Positions 1 through 10,439 of a stretch of DNA of 64,000 nt are shown here, in pieces. Position 1 is the stretch's first letter, and each line of letters starts with the position of its first letter. Made by a program: the position numbers and the translations under genes. A model generated the notes under the pieces. That model ran no database searches, was not told the origin of the DNA, and was given only the letters and a program-made list of their open reading frames with translations. The stretch comes from Euborellia annulipes (taxonomy: Eukaryota > Arthropoda > Insecta > Dermaptera > Anisolabididae): assembly GCA_023213315.1 (NCBI GenBank), contig JAKCPI010002466.1, forward strand, positions 85,360 to 149,359, read 5' to 3'.

Positions 1-745
1 GAGTTATTTTTGACTTGATTAAGATAATACCTAAATGTTTATTTTTTTCCCCTTAGTGTGAAAAATAAGGGATATTATTTTCAGACATGATAGCAGCAGT
101 CAGAACAAGAAGAAGAAAGAAGGAAGAAGATTTAACAAGCACCTCAAGTGCGCGGTGACCCGGAATAAAAAGCAGAGAGAGAGAAAGACAAAAGAGACGA
201 AGGAAATTCAAGAAAAGTCATCTGCCTGCCCTTAAGGCCCTTCTTTCTCACTCACACCCTCTTCCTTCTCTGTCAGTTGACTAATGAACAAAATGAGCTA
301 GAGAACGCATGCATGCATGCGAACAACATGAGAGAAAGAAACTAAGTTAAGTGAGTGTTGTTGAAAACACAATCTAATTGATTGAATCAAGTGTCAACAC
401 CTACATCAGTTTCTTCATCTATGGTTAAGTAACTGGTCGTGCTTAGGCTTGTAATGAAGACACACTCTTGGATAATTTAAAATAATGAATGAATAGTGAA
501 TAGTTTAAAAGGGAAAAGTCAAGAGAGGTGTTTGGGTTGCCTAACAACAAGGCGTTGTCATCTGCACAAAAACTATCTAATGTATCTTATTTATTTAAAA
601 GGATTGTTGGCATTAGGCCACCAGCCATTTTTGGTATAATGTATCTTAAAGTTTATTAAACAATTTATATAAACTATTTTAAATACTTCTAAGTAATTTT
701 AACCCAAATTATGAAAATTATAATTTAAATAAATTAATTTAAGCA
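1..745. other. Intergenic AT-rich DNA, no gene seen
   Basis: No coding region, RNA gene or transposon end is recognisable here. A short alternating GCATGCATGCATGC tract lies near position 308, and the stretch around 530-555 (TTGGGTTGCCTAAC) resembles arms of the small foldback at 32.05-32.27 kb, so it may be a decayed repeat remnant. Confidence 0.5.
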
Positions 746-749
746 AATC

Positions 750-1205
750 AGTAGATCAGGTTTCAGCCAAAAGGAATTAAATAAATAAGGGACGTTTTAT
801 TTATTTTCGACTTTTCATCGGGACAGTCATATCAAATCACTTTAAAATTTGACTGTCCCGATGAAGAAGAGTGACGCATCCTCGAAACGTTGAAAATTTT
901 TGTATTTAACAATGACTTATAACAACAATAATAATAGCTTGAATGTGTTTTTCAGATACATTAAGACATTAGTAAATGTCATGTAGAATATTCTTAAATA
1001 ATATAAAACGTTTAATAGATCAGAATTCAGCCAAAAGGAATTTTTAAATAAATAAAAGATTTTTTATTTATTCATTTTCTGTCAACACGTCACACTCTTC
1101 ATCGGGACTATCCAAAACACCTGCCAATTTGATTTTCTCGATGAAGAGATGTCGACTCATCGAAACAACAACAGAAAAAAAAATAAATCAAAAGACTTAT
1201 TAATT
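750..1205. repeat. Two direct copies of a small foldback repeat
   Basis: Two related units lie in tandem, starting at about 750 and 1017. Each begins with TAGATCAG, followed by a TTCAGCCAAAAGGAA block, an ATTTATTT-rich part and a CATCGGGAC...GATGAAG inverted repeat. Both end near a CGAAAC motif, which recalls the GAAACG core of the larger foldbacks at 1.3, 10.5, 37.8 and 57.1 kb. No coding capacity. It is probably a pair of degraded non-autonomous elements of the same broad class. Confidence 0.55.
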
Positions 1206-1306
1206 GATCTATTTTATATTTATTTTATTTTATAATTATACTAATTTTTTTAAATAAATTTTTTTGTGGAAAAATTAGAATGAGTTGGATAGCAGAGTAG
1301 ATCTTG

Positions 1307-1537
1307 TAGTAAGGAATAAAGAAAAGAGGGATTAAAGCTACGCTTATTTCGTTTATTAGTCACTTCAAGCCGACGTTTCGATGAGATATATGACCATACT
1401 CAGGGCTGAAGAGTGTTTTTGTTGTCACGCTTCAGCTCTGAGGATGGTCGTGTATCTGACCGAAACGTCGGCTTGAAGTTACTAATAAACAAAATAAGCG
1501 TACCGGTAGCTGCAATCCCCTCTTTCTTCCTTACTAA
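1307..1537. mobile_element. Foldback (palindromic) element with GAAACGTCGG core
   Basis: Long inverted arms, TAGTAAGGAATAAAGAAAAG at the left and its imperfect complement ending CTTCCTTACTA at the right, bracket an inner pair GCCGACGTTTCG/CGAAACGTCGGC around a short centre. The right arm contains CTGAGGA, then GGTC...GACC, then GAAACGTCGGC (1438-1472), which has the layout of a hammerhead ribozyme core. It is non-coding. I infer a non-autonomous foldback or MITE-like element; the superfamily is unknown because no clear target duplication was seen. Confidence 0.75.
1438..1472 (+). ncRNA. Hammerhead-ribozyme-like core (tentative)
   Basis: The order is CTGAGGA, T, GGTC, an 8-nt loop, GACC, GAAA, CGTCGGC. 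In hammerheads the conserved CUGANGA and GAAA boxes flank stem II, and here GGTC/GACC can form that stem with one extra nucleotide after the first box. Stem III and the cleavage site are not convincingly resolved because the complementary arm of the foldback would compete. Treat as a candidate motif, not a demonstrated ribozyme. Confidence 0.3.
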
Positions 1538-1666
1538 TGTTTTTAAAATCTCTTATTCATGTTATCTAATAAATTCTATGTTGTAGCTCCAATGATTTTA
1601 TTAAATTAATTGAAAAAATATTGATTGATTTTCTTCCCTGTCTTTCAAAACAGTTTATATTAAATA

Positions 1667-1839
1667 TTTAATGAATTACGATATCGCTCAGGGAAATGGA
1701 CCACGAGCTACCCGAGCTGGGACAGACAGTCCTTCAGTTCTTTGAATGTCTGTTTCTTCCTTCTCATTTTCAAATGGCGTCAGACCGTGCGACGGGCCGG
1801 CCTGTCCTATTTCTTCCGGTCGATTTAATGAATTACGAT
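1667..1839. mobile_element. Short GC-rich insertion with 16-bp target duplication
   Basis: The 16-mer TTTAATGAATTACGAT occurs at 1667-1682 and again, identical, at 1824-1839, flanking 141 bp that is markedly more GC-rich than its surroundings. A target duplication of this length is typical of target-primed retrotransposition, so the insert is probably a 5'-truncated LINE end or a SINE. No terminal inverted repeats, poly(A) or tRNA promoter boxes were recognised, so the parent family is unknown. Confidence 0.65.
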
Positions 1840-4030
1840 TAAGTTTTCTTTAAAAAAAAAAAAACTTTTTGACGATGTAGTAAAAAAAAGTTCCCCACTA
1901 TTTTTATAAAATTAAAATATAAAGTAAATATAATTATTATATTCTTCAAATGGATTATAAAAAAGAGTTTTTACTTTCTCTTTCTTTTGTCGATATTTTC
2001 GATGAATGGCCGGATGTGGATGAGTAGAGAGAAGTCCTTCCTCCTGGATCAATCTCTCTTTCCTCTCCCTCCACCTCCACCATCATCATCAAATAAAGAA
2101 AAAAAAAAAAAAGGGGAATGTTTACTTGCAACCAAAACCTTCCTATACTTAGAGTCTACTCTCTCTCTTTCTCCTATATAAATAGCTATTTTCTTTTTTT
2201 CCATTCAGGAAAAGGAAAATAGAAAGTTAATTCACTCACTTTAAATAGAACATTTACAAAAATCGTTATCTGTTTTTTTTTTTTATTAAGTTTTTCTAAA
2301 ATAACTGAATTATGATAAAATTTTTTCAGGGCTCGATTCTTGAGGGCATGGGGCGTTCAGCCTGCCAACAAATAAAACATACAAATTTGTTAAATCAAAT
2401 ATTTGGTTGAAGATGAAGGTTAATGAGTGATGTAAAGAAAATGAATAGTATTAAACGTCATACAAAGCTGATTTTTAGTTTACACAGTAAAAAAAAAATA
2501 GGAATTTCCCATCGTTTTTCATATACTTTCGTTCTAAGGTGGGCGTGGCCTCGCCAAGACTTCGGTTAATCTCGCCTTCCTCCGCCGTCGTTCGGGCGCT
2601 GGGAACGTATTTTTGTTAGGAACGCGTTTTTGTTACGTTACATTTTCTCCTAAATCACCCTGCGTAAGCCGCGTTAAAGAACTTCGTTCCAAAAATATAA
2701 ATAAAATTTAAGTAGCTTAAAAAGTATGATATTCTTTATAAATTGAAAGTGAATTTTTTTAGTACCTTTAGAACCCGAATGTAAAATTCATAAACGGTTT
2801 GTGTAACAGACTTCATATACAAGTTTATGAATATTCCTTGAAAATTTTTAACAGTGTAGTGAGGAAAAAATCAGAAAGTTCAGAAATATTTGATTTCATA
2901 AGCCTATTTAGAAAGTTCTAAGAAAAAATAATCGTATTTTTCTATTTTTTTTTTTTTAAATAAAATAAAAGATTATATAATTATCTTTAAAAAGAAGCTC
3001 CAAGTGAGTGGGTTGGCTAACGATGTCTACGTGGTGAGTTACACTTTATAATATTTAATAATTCACTCTTGTAAGATAAATATTAATACACCAGAGGGGA
3101 GATTGAGCGATCCAAAGTCTCGAATTCAACCAAGAGAGCGAGCGAGGTCTCCGTTTGTCTGTTCTCTCATTAGAAAATAATCAAAATAACAATTCCCATA
3201 TAAATACAAATCAACAATACTGTATCAATCGAGATAAGGTATCAAAGCAGCTGGAAGCCAAAAGGTCTCTCACTATTTGTGATCAAACTCTCTAATTATT
3301 GAAACGTTTTGGCTTTATTGGAAGCTACCTGTTACTGAAATGAATGAACACTCATTGATTAACTGAAAGCATGCTAAGACATATAATTAGTGTTGCAGAG
3401 AGTATATTAATAGGAGCCCATCAAAAAAAAAATGTTTGAATTTTAAATTCGAATATATGCGTTTCAGAGGAAAAAATTTTTTTATGACCAGAAAGGTCCG
3501 GACTCCCTGAGAAGTAAAGTTTTAATAAAAATATTTTTTCTTAAAAGATTTAGTTTGAGTTAGGGCAATATTTAGAAAATAATTTTTTTAACATACATTA
3601 CATAAAGAGACTTTTTGACTGATAGCTACCGTATCTCTACCCTATATCAAGATCAAGCATGACCAATCACCGCTCAACCAACCTTCCTAGAGATGCCGAA
3701 AATTCAAAGTTCTAAAGAATTAACGCAGCCCTGTATGTGTATATTTGTTATTCAGGTATTTTTCTATTAAAAGACATTAATCTGAGTTGTTTTTTATTTA
3801 ATCCGTCTTATTTCAATTTCTCTTTTTCAATTAATCAAAAAACACCTAAGGATAAAATTAAGAGATGGCGACAGCTGTCATCATTCCTTCTTAAAGCGCA
3901 TGCATGATTGATGAACTAACAACTGCTACATCTTATACGCAATTCTAAAATATAGAATCTGACCAACATGGCTTAGGAAAAGCTAAAAAAATAAATTTCC
4001 TAAACAATATTATAATGCGTCTCTTTCTAA
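1840..4030. other. AT-rich non-coding stretch with a GC-rich island
   Basis: No gene is seen. Pyrimidine-rich low-complexity sequence occupies about 2040-2180. A GC-rich island at about 2535-2690, starting AAGGTGGGCGTGGCCTCG, stands out from the AT-rich background and may be a repeat fragment, but I could not find its ends or a second copy in the window. Confidence 0.45.
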
Positions 4031-4034
4031 TAAA

Positions 4035-4345
4035 GAATAATTGCAATTTACATTTATATTTATTAACTCAAAAGACCAAGAAAAGTAAATATCGTTGTTA
4101 ATTGATCCACAGATCTGCCGATTTGTGCTCAGCATTCCCTACCACTAGGCCAGAGAACCGCACTCAGCTATTTGAGTACTGCAGTGCTAAGGGATATATT
4201 AAACTCAAATAGCCGAGTGCGGTTCTCTGGCCTAGTGGTAGGGAATGCTGAGTGCAAATCGGCAGATCCGTGGCTCAATTTACGAGGATATTTACTTTTC
4301 TCAGTCCTTTTAATAGTTAATGTAAATTGTAATAATTTCTGTCTT
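4035..4345. mobile_element. Foldback built from a tRNA-like repeat
   Basis: Two arms of roughly 135 bp are inverted copies of one another around a short centre near 4180. The right arm reads TCTGGCCTAGTGGTAGGGAA and continues to a CAAATC block; the left arm is the complement. The TGGCCTAGTGGTAG stretch looks like the A box of a tRNA-type pol III promoter, so this may be two tRNA-derived SINE-like units joined head to head. No complete cloverleaf was identified. Confidence 0.6.
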
Positions 4346-4702
4346 GGATTGAAAAAGAAAATGTTTTATACATATGTATTTCATATAACTTATAAGTTAG
4401 TTTATTATTTATTATTTAAAATAATAATGTCGTTTAAAGTCTATTTGCCCTAAGATGGCGTAAATACTTAAAAAAATCTCAGAAATGATAGATTACGTAC
4501 TAAGAGATTGGATGTCGGAATTTTGAGAGAGATATATGTGACCGTCTACATGAAAAGGTACCAAATCTTCACTGGTCTAAATTTTCAGGAGAGCCGATTT
4601 ACTAAAAAAGTTGAAAAAAAATTTTTATTACCGATTCCGATTCTCTAGTTCTTCATCTTATTTGATGAAATATTCGATTCATCAAAATCGATGTATTTTA
4701 TA

Positions 4703-5400
4703 TAAAAAAATCTGGTGTGACTGGGACAGCACACAACTTTCTCTTACCTTCGGTAATCGAAAGTTGTGTACTGTGCTTGTCACACCAGATTTTTTGTGTC
4801 GACATATATTTAGTTCCTGACAGTACGGAACATTTGAATTCAGATGTAAAATTTATAAGTATGGGAAAATATTTATATTTTGTTACCATGGCAACCATTT
4901 CTCCTATCTTCCCTATGAAATACAAGAGTAAAGTGGTCTTCAGAAGATTTCAATCGCAAAATGAGAATATACATTTTAAAGAGCATCTAAAAAATAATTG
5001 ATTTTTGAATTTTAAAAAAAATCGTTGGAGCAAATTTTGAGAAAATCGAAAAAAACTGAAAAAGTACATCAGTAAAGTACTAGTACTCTTTGGCCGATTT
5101 TGATTAAAAGCTTATTTTTCCGGTCCAGGAGGGTGTTTAACTTAAATATAAAATTTCAGCCTCATAGCTCAATTCCTTCATGCTTAAAATTGAACACAGA
5201 CACACCCACACACACCCCACCCACACACACACCCACACACACACACAGACAGACCATGTCGCGAAAACCACTTTTTTGGATTCAGGGGACCTCAAAACGT
5301 GAAGATCCATCAAAATCTCGACATCGAATTTTTGACATGAATCCAATACTTTCTCTCTATATATATATTACATATATACATAGGTAAGAGAAAGTAAAAA
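4703..5400 (+). mobile_element. THM repeat copy A (complete)
   Basis: Complete reference copy. It opens with the palindrome AATCTGGTGTGAC...GTCACACCAGATT, whose inner part is ACTTTCTCTTACC...GGTAATCGAAAGT. There follow a conserved AT-rich body, the X-box-like GTTACCATGGCAAC at 4882-4895, an AGTACTAGTACT palindrome near 5079, a CA-rich microsatellite at about 5195-5255, the conserved GACCATGTCGCGAAAACC block, and the terminal palindrome TACTTTCTCT...GGTAAGAGAAAGTA. No plausible protein is encoded; short open frames here have different sequences in each copy. Superfamily unknown. Confidence 0.9.
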
Positions 5401-6555
5401 TTGAAAAAACAAACTTGAAACTCATTTTTCTCAACACTATGGTTTTTTATAACCAAAATTTTAAAAATTCACATATTCCATTCAAAAAATGATAAAGATA
5501 TTTTAAAATATCGGCTTGCTCAGCAGGATGTTCTGTACAGAAAAAACAAAAAATCAATTTTGACCCCGATGAATTTTTGGTACCTTTTCATGTGAACGGA
5601 CACATATATATTTTTTGAGTCTTCAAAATGGATCTCGTAAACAGGTATGTGAAATTATTCCTGTTCTCAAGTTTCTCAATAAATACCCCTTATAAATAGG
5701 CATCTATATTATGCAAAGATTTTGCATAACTATCAGGAACAATTTTACATAACTATCAGGCGCGCGCTGTTGATTAGTGGCGCCACATGTGTCGATTTGG
5801 ACAATTAGGCTATGAGTAAATTAAAAAAAAAATATTCTAAATGAACAGAGTATAGGCCTAATAATAAAAAAATGTTTCTTGTAATAAGCGCCATTAGGTT
5901 TATTTGCACACTCTTATAAATCAAAATCACTCAGTCCATAATCCCCCCCCCTCTTTCTTTTTTTTGGCTAGCAGCTACCCATTTTCATCAATAACCCTCC
6001 CAGGTGCATCGTTGAGTAATTTCGCAGCCATGTTGATGATCGACAGCTCAAATATTTTTGCACTCCATAAATCTCTTGTTCATTTCAAAAAAAGGGGGTG
6101 TAGGGGGGAGCATTTTGAAATTGATATATTACTCCCTCCCTCCCTCTCACTCTCTATTAAATTAATATTGAGTAAGAGGATTCTATCATTTTTTTTTTTA
6201 ATATTCATTTACTTTCGTCCACTTTATCTATTTTATAACACATGTCATAGTTTTTTTTTTGTAATGTTGGCAATAGTTATTAAATTAAATTAAATTTAAA
6301 TTCATATTTCATTTTTTTTTTTTTTTTATGATTAATGTAACATTTTTCTCTCTTCACATTCAATGTGAAGATTGCGTGACTTTAACCAAAAAAAAGAGAA
6401 ATCAAATTTTATAACAAACAAAAATGTTGTTGAGAATGTTTCTTCTTTTTTTTTTGTCGTTGTTGTTGTTACCATCCACTCTCACTCAAGACAAGATCTA
6501 TTTATTTGTTTATTTATTTAAATTTGGTTTTCTAAAACTTATATTTTTTTCTGCT
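5401..6555. other. Non-coding spacer between THM copies A and B
   Basis: AT-rich sequence with homopolymer runs (C-run near 5943, T-runs near 6190, 6250 and 6310). An open frame over 5904-6293 reads through low-complexity pyrimidine tracts, with no recognisable domain, so I do not call it a gene. Confidence 0.5.
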
Positions 6556-7233
6556 TTTTACTTTCTCTTATCTCTATATATATGTTAATATATATAGAGA
6601 GAGAAAGTATTGGATTCATATCAAAAATTCGATGTCGAGATTTTGATGGATATACACGTTTTGGGGTCTCCTGAATCCAAAAAAGTGGTTTTCGCGACAT
6701 GGTCTCTCTGTCTGTCAGTCTGTCAGTAAACAAAATCATCTCAAGAACGAAAAGAGCTAGAAGGTTGAAATTTTATATTTAAGTTAGGCACCCCCATGGG
6801 ACGTGACACGAAGCTTTTGAACAAAATCGACCAAAGAGTACTAGTACTTTACTGATGCACTTTTTCAGTTTTTTTCGATTTTCTCAAAATTCACTCCAAC
6901 GATTTTTTTTTAAATTCAAAAATCAATTATTTTTTAGATGCTCTTTAAAATCTATATTCTCATTTTGCCATTGAAATCTTCTGAAGACCACTTTACTCTT
7001 GTTCTTTATAGGAAAGATAAGAATTTCTCCTATGGTCGCTATGGTAACAAAATATAAATATTTTCCCATACTTATAAATTTTACATCTTGAATTTAAATG
7101 TACCCTACTGTCGGAAACTAAATATATCTCAACACAAAAAAATCTGGTGTGAAAAGCACAGTACACAATGTTCTCTTGTCGAAGGGTAAGAGAAAGTTGT
7201 GTGCTGTGCGACCAGTCACACCAGTTTTTTTTT
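6556..7233 (-). mobile_element. THM repeat copy B (complete, minus)
   Basis: Reverse-oriented complete copy. It begins on the plus strand with the 3' palindrome TTTTACTTTCTCTTATC and ends with the 5' palindrome closing in GTCACACCAG. The microsatellite is reduced to a few GTCT repeats near 6706-6725. The X-box-like site is degenerate here (GTCGCTATGGTAAC near 7035). Together with copy A it forms a tail-to-tail pair about 1.15 kb apart. Confidence 0.88.
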
Positions 7234-7743
7234 ATTTACGAGACATAATTCGAGTTACAACCAAAAACAGCTGACAATGAGATATGATTTTTCAAAATCC
7301 TCTCTGTAGTTTTAATTTTCAGAAGACACTTTATTGATTTAATAACTGAAAATACTCTTACTCTATTACATACGTGTCCCAGCGAGAGTGGAGGTTTATT
7401 TTATAATAATAATAATAATAATAATAACTCCCAAAAAGATGAAATGAGGTCAGCAGCAGTTCGTCGCTTATCTACTCAATGATGATGAACCAACCCATTG
7501 AACCGTGCTATCAAATTTTGTATTTTGCTTAAATTAATTAAGAATACACAATAGACGATATCGAAAGATCGTATCAAGTAGGGAGATAAACAATGAAAAA
7601 TTTTATAGTAGACTACATATATTTGATAATATTTATTTAATAAAATAAACTGATGTCGTTTTATATCGTAAACGCGGGAAATTATTCTAAATTCTAAAAT
7701 ATGAACACTATTAATTTTTGCTGTTTATTTTATTTTCTTTATC

Positions 7744-8360
7744 AAATCTGGTATGACTGGTGGCACAGCACAGAATTTTCTCTTACCTTAGGTAATCGAA
7801 AGTTGTGTTCTGTGCTTGACACACCAGATTTTTGTGTGTCGACATATATTTAGTTTCGAACAGTACGGTACATTTGAATTCAAGATGTACAAAATTTGTA
7901 AAAATAGGAAAAAATTTATATTATGTTACCATGGCAAGAGTAAAGTGGGCTTCAAACAAATCTGAAGGCAAAATGAGAATATATATTTTAAAGAGCAACT
8001 AAAAAATAATTGATTTTTAAATTTTAATCAAAATCGTTGGAGCCAATTTTTAGAAAATCGAAAAAAACTGAAAAAGTTCATCAGTAAAGTACTAGTACTT
8101 TTTGGCCGATTTTGTTTCAAAGCTTCGTGTCACGCCCCAACGAAGATACCTGACTTTAATATAAACTTTCAACCTCCTAGGTCTTTTCGTTCTTGAGATG
8201 ATTTGTTCATAGACAGACACACAGACAGACCATTTTGTCGGATCCCATTTTTTGGACCTAAAAACGTGTTCCATCAAAATTTCAACATCGAATTTTTGAT
8301 ATAAAACCAATACTTTATCTCTGTACAACATTTTAATAAATAGATAAGAGAAAGTAAAAA
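7744..8360 (+). mobile_element. THM repeat copy C (complete, diverged)
   Basis: Starts AATCTGGTATGAC with a full 5' palindrome, contains GTTACCATGGCAAG near 7925, the AGTACTAGTACT palindrome and a short CAGA microsatellite, and ends TAGATAAGAGAAAGTAAAAA. It is shorter than copy A because the segment just after the X-box-like site is deleted, and it is more diverged in the block before the 3' palindrome. Confidence 0.87.
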
Positions 8361-8567
8361 TAACCCTCAACTTTTTATGGATCAGCATTTATCAGTACAA
8401 AAACAGATATAGGTATACATGTATAATTACCACAATTAGTAGTATGAAGAAATAAAGCCAAAATTAAAAATATGTTTCAACTTGTAGAATACATCAGTTA
8501 ACTTTACGTCACACGTTTTTACAAAAATTTATTTTATAATTTTTTTTGTCCTATGATAAAATAAATA

Positions 8568-8831
8568 CAGTGGCGTAACGAACACCCCACGATGCGGGAG
8601 GCGCCGGGCCGGGCGGGCTTTGAAAAATGATATATTCTTTTTTTCCTTTTATAATTTCCGTTTTCACCTGAGCCCCGAGGGGCCCGGGCCTCTCAAAGTT
8701 TAGAAATTAACAGTATATATGTATATAGATTTGAAAAATTTCGGGGGCCCCCTCGCCCCTCCCCTTATATATGCCCGGGGCGAAAAAAAAGTTTGCGGGG
8801 GGGGGCCCAGCTAAAATTCGTTACGCCACTG
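8568..8831. mobile_element. MITE with CAGTGGCGTAACGAA terminal repeats
   Basis: CAGTGGCGTAACGAA at 8568 is matched by its exact inverted complement TTCGTTACGCCACTG ending at 8831. The 264-bp interior is GC-rich with C and G runs and has no coding capacity. The CAGTGGCGTA start is typical of hAT non-autonomous elements, but the flanking octamers do not match, so the hAT assignment is an inference. Related one-sided ends occur near 13.15, 13.68 and 36.8 kb. Confidence 0.7.
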
Positions 8832-9429
8832 CTAAAATACATAATTTTAAACAGTTTTTATTCTTATATGTTTGCTAAAAAGTTAATAATTTTTGGATTT
8901 ATAATGAAAGATGACTTTTGACTTTTTTTTCAGACCATCAAATAAAATTATTCCTATACTGTACAAATAATAAAGCTCTCAATGTTCCAGTTTCTCATTT
9001 ATTAAATAATTTAATAGCAAATGGAAATTACTTTTTTTTTTGTTCCTTTTATTACTCTATTAAAATATAATTATAATATTAAAAGAGCGAGAGCGAAATA
9101 CCGTAGTTGCGTTATATCAATGAATGTTGAACACGATATTCTTTCTCTTATTTTTTTTAATGATATAGAGCCCAAAATTCTACTTCAATTAATTCTAATT
9201 ATTGCTCTCATTAAATGGTCTGTCTGTCTGTCTTGTTCTTTACGTTATTTAAATTGAAATTTCCTTTTAATTTCATTCTAACTTCATAAATTAAATATGT
9301 TCATATAAATTAGAAACTTGAATTCATTGATCGGGGGTGTTTTTTAAATCTAAATTTTCCATCCTAAAAATATTCGATGATTATTTCCCCTGTTAAGTGT
9401 TATGAGCCCAATATCTGTCTATGTTTGTA
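8832..9429. other. AT-rich spacer, no gene seen
   Basis: No recognisable ends or domains. One short open frame (9021-9257) is AT-rich and low-complexity and I reject it as a gene. Confidence 0.45.
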
Positions 9430-9437
9430 GTCACGAT

Positions 9438-9756
9438 TAAGGGTGTTCGATTATGTAAAAAAAAATCGATTATTTCGATTAATCGATTATGCAATAATAA
9501 ATAATCGATTATACAATAATAAATAATCGATTATTTCGGTTAATCGATTATACAATAATAAATAATCGATTAATTCGATTAATATATTATTAATATAATA
9601 TTAATATAATATTCCGATTAATCTATTATGGGAAATAATCGATAATCGATTATTTTTTTCCATTTCATTCGACCTTTTTTTATAATAAGTTTCCCCCGCT
9701 TTTTTAAAGGGAAATGATCGAATCTTTTTCATAATCGATTATTTCGCACAGGCCTA
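9438..9756. mobile_element. hAT-type MITE rich in AATCGATTA repeats
   Basis: The element starts TAAGGGTGTTCGATTA and ends GCACAGGCCTA, with multiple interspersed ATAATCGATTAT units inside. Upstream is the octamer GTCACGAT. Downstream the matching octamer is split by the next element, and when that insertion is removed the site reads GTYACGAT. An 8-bp target duplication and TA..GG ends point to hAT. No transposase remains in its 319 bp. Confidence 0.72.
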
Positions 9757-9761
9757 GTCAC

Positions 9762-10163
9762 CATAGGCGCCGGAACTGGGGGGGGGGGGCAAGGGTACAT
9801 TGCATTACATTGGCATCCTACAGGGGGGGGGGGGGGCAGAGGGGGGCAATATGTCTTCTTTTATTTCATTTATTTTTAAAAATGATATATTTTTACATGT
9901 GAAAAATAAAATTTTCTAAATTAAAAAAAAATTAAAAGAGTAAGAAATTCATTTTTTTCCAAATTTTTTCCAAAAATTTTTGATAAAATCACTACCAAAT
10001 TTTTTAAAATTTTAATTTTATTAAAATTGTGATTTTATTTAAAAGTTTTATAGTAGATTTGTTTTTGTTTTATACTATTTGAACATATTAAATTATTTTA
10101 ATTTTCTAAAAAAAATTTTTTTGCCCCCCCCCCCCCTGATTCAAATTCGTTCCGGCGCCCCTG
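9762..10163. mobile_element. Second hAT-type MITE inserted at the edge of the first
   Basis: Terminal repeats CATAGGCGCCGGAAC (left) and GTTCCGGCGCCCCTG (right) match at 13 of 15 positions. The flanking octamers CTAGTCAC (9754-9761) and CTAGTTAC (10164-10171) agree at 7 of 8. The interior has G-runs near both ends and a very AT-rich centre, with no coding capacity. It inserted into the right target duplication of the preceding element, so it is the younger of the two. Confidence 0.78.
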
Positions 10164-10439
10164 CTAGTTACGATTAAGGAAAAACTTTTTTATCGAATTT
10201 AAACGAAATTTCGTAATCAAGAAAATGGAAAAAAATTTAATAGATTTAATTTGATGTATAAATCAAAATATCTCCTCAACTTTAAAACCCGAACAGAGCC
10301 GGGAACCCGTCCCAGAATCTTCAGAAATATCTCCTCAACTATCAACTTCACCGAAATAACAAACAAATACAAAATTGTCCTATTCATAATAATTATTAAT
10401 TGAAATTATTTCAATTTTTTTTTTTTTTTTTTTTTTTAA

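Noticed and set aside
308..322. GCATGCATGCATGC alternating tract as a regulatory site
   Set aside because: Too short and isolated; no gene nearby to regulate.
1307..1537. Bacterial-type terminator hairpins
   Set aside because: The window is clearly eukaryotic repeat DNA; the inverted repeats are foldback transposons.
4611..5001. Similar short open frames across THM copies suggesting a conserved peptide
   Set aside because: They arise on both strands from the palindromes, start and stop at different places in each copy, and contain indels not in multiples of three.
5904..6293. 129-codon plus-strand open frame
   Set aside because: Built from pyrimidine and T runs, with no domain, no conserved relative and no context.
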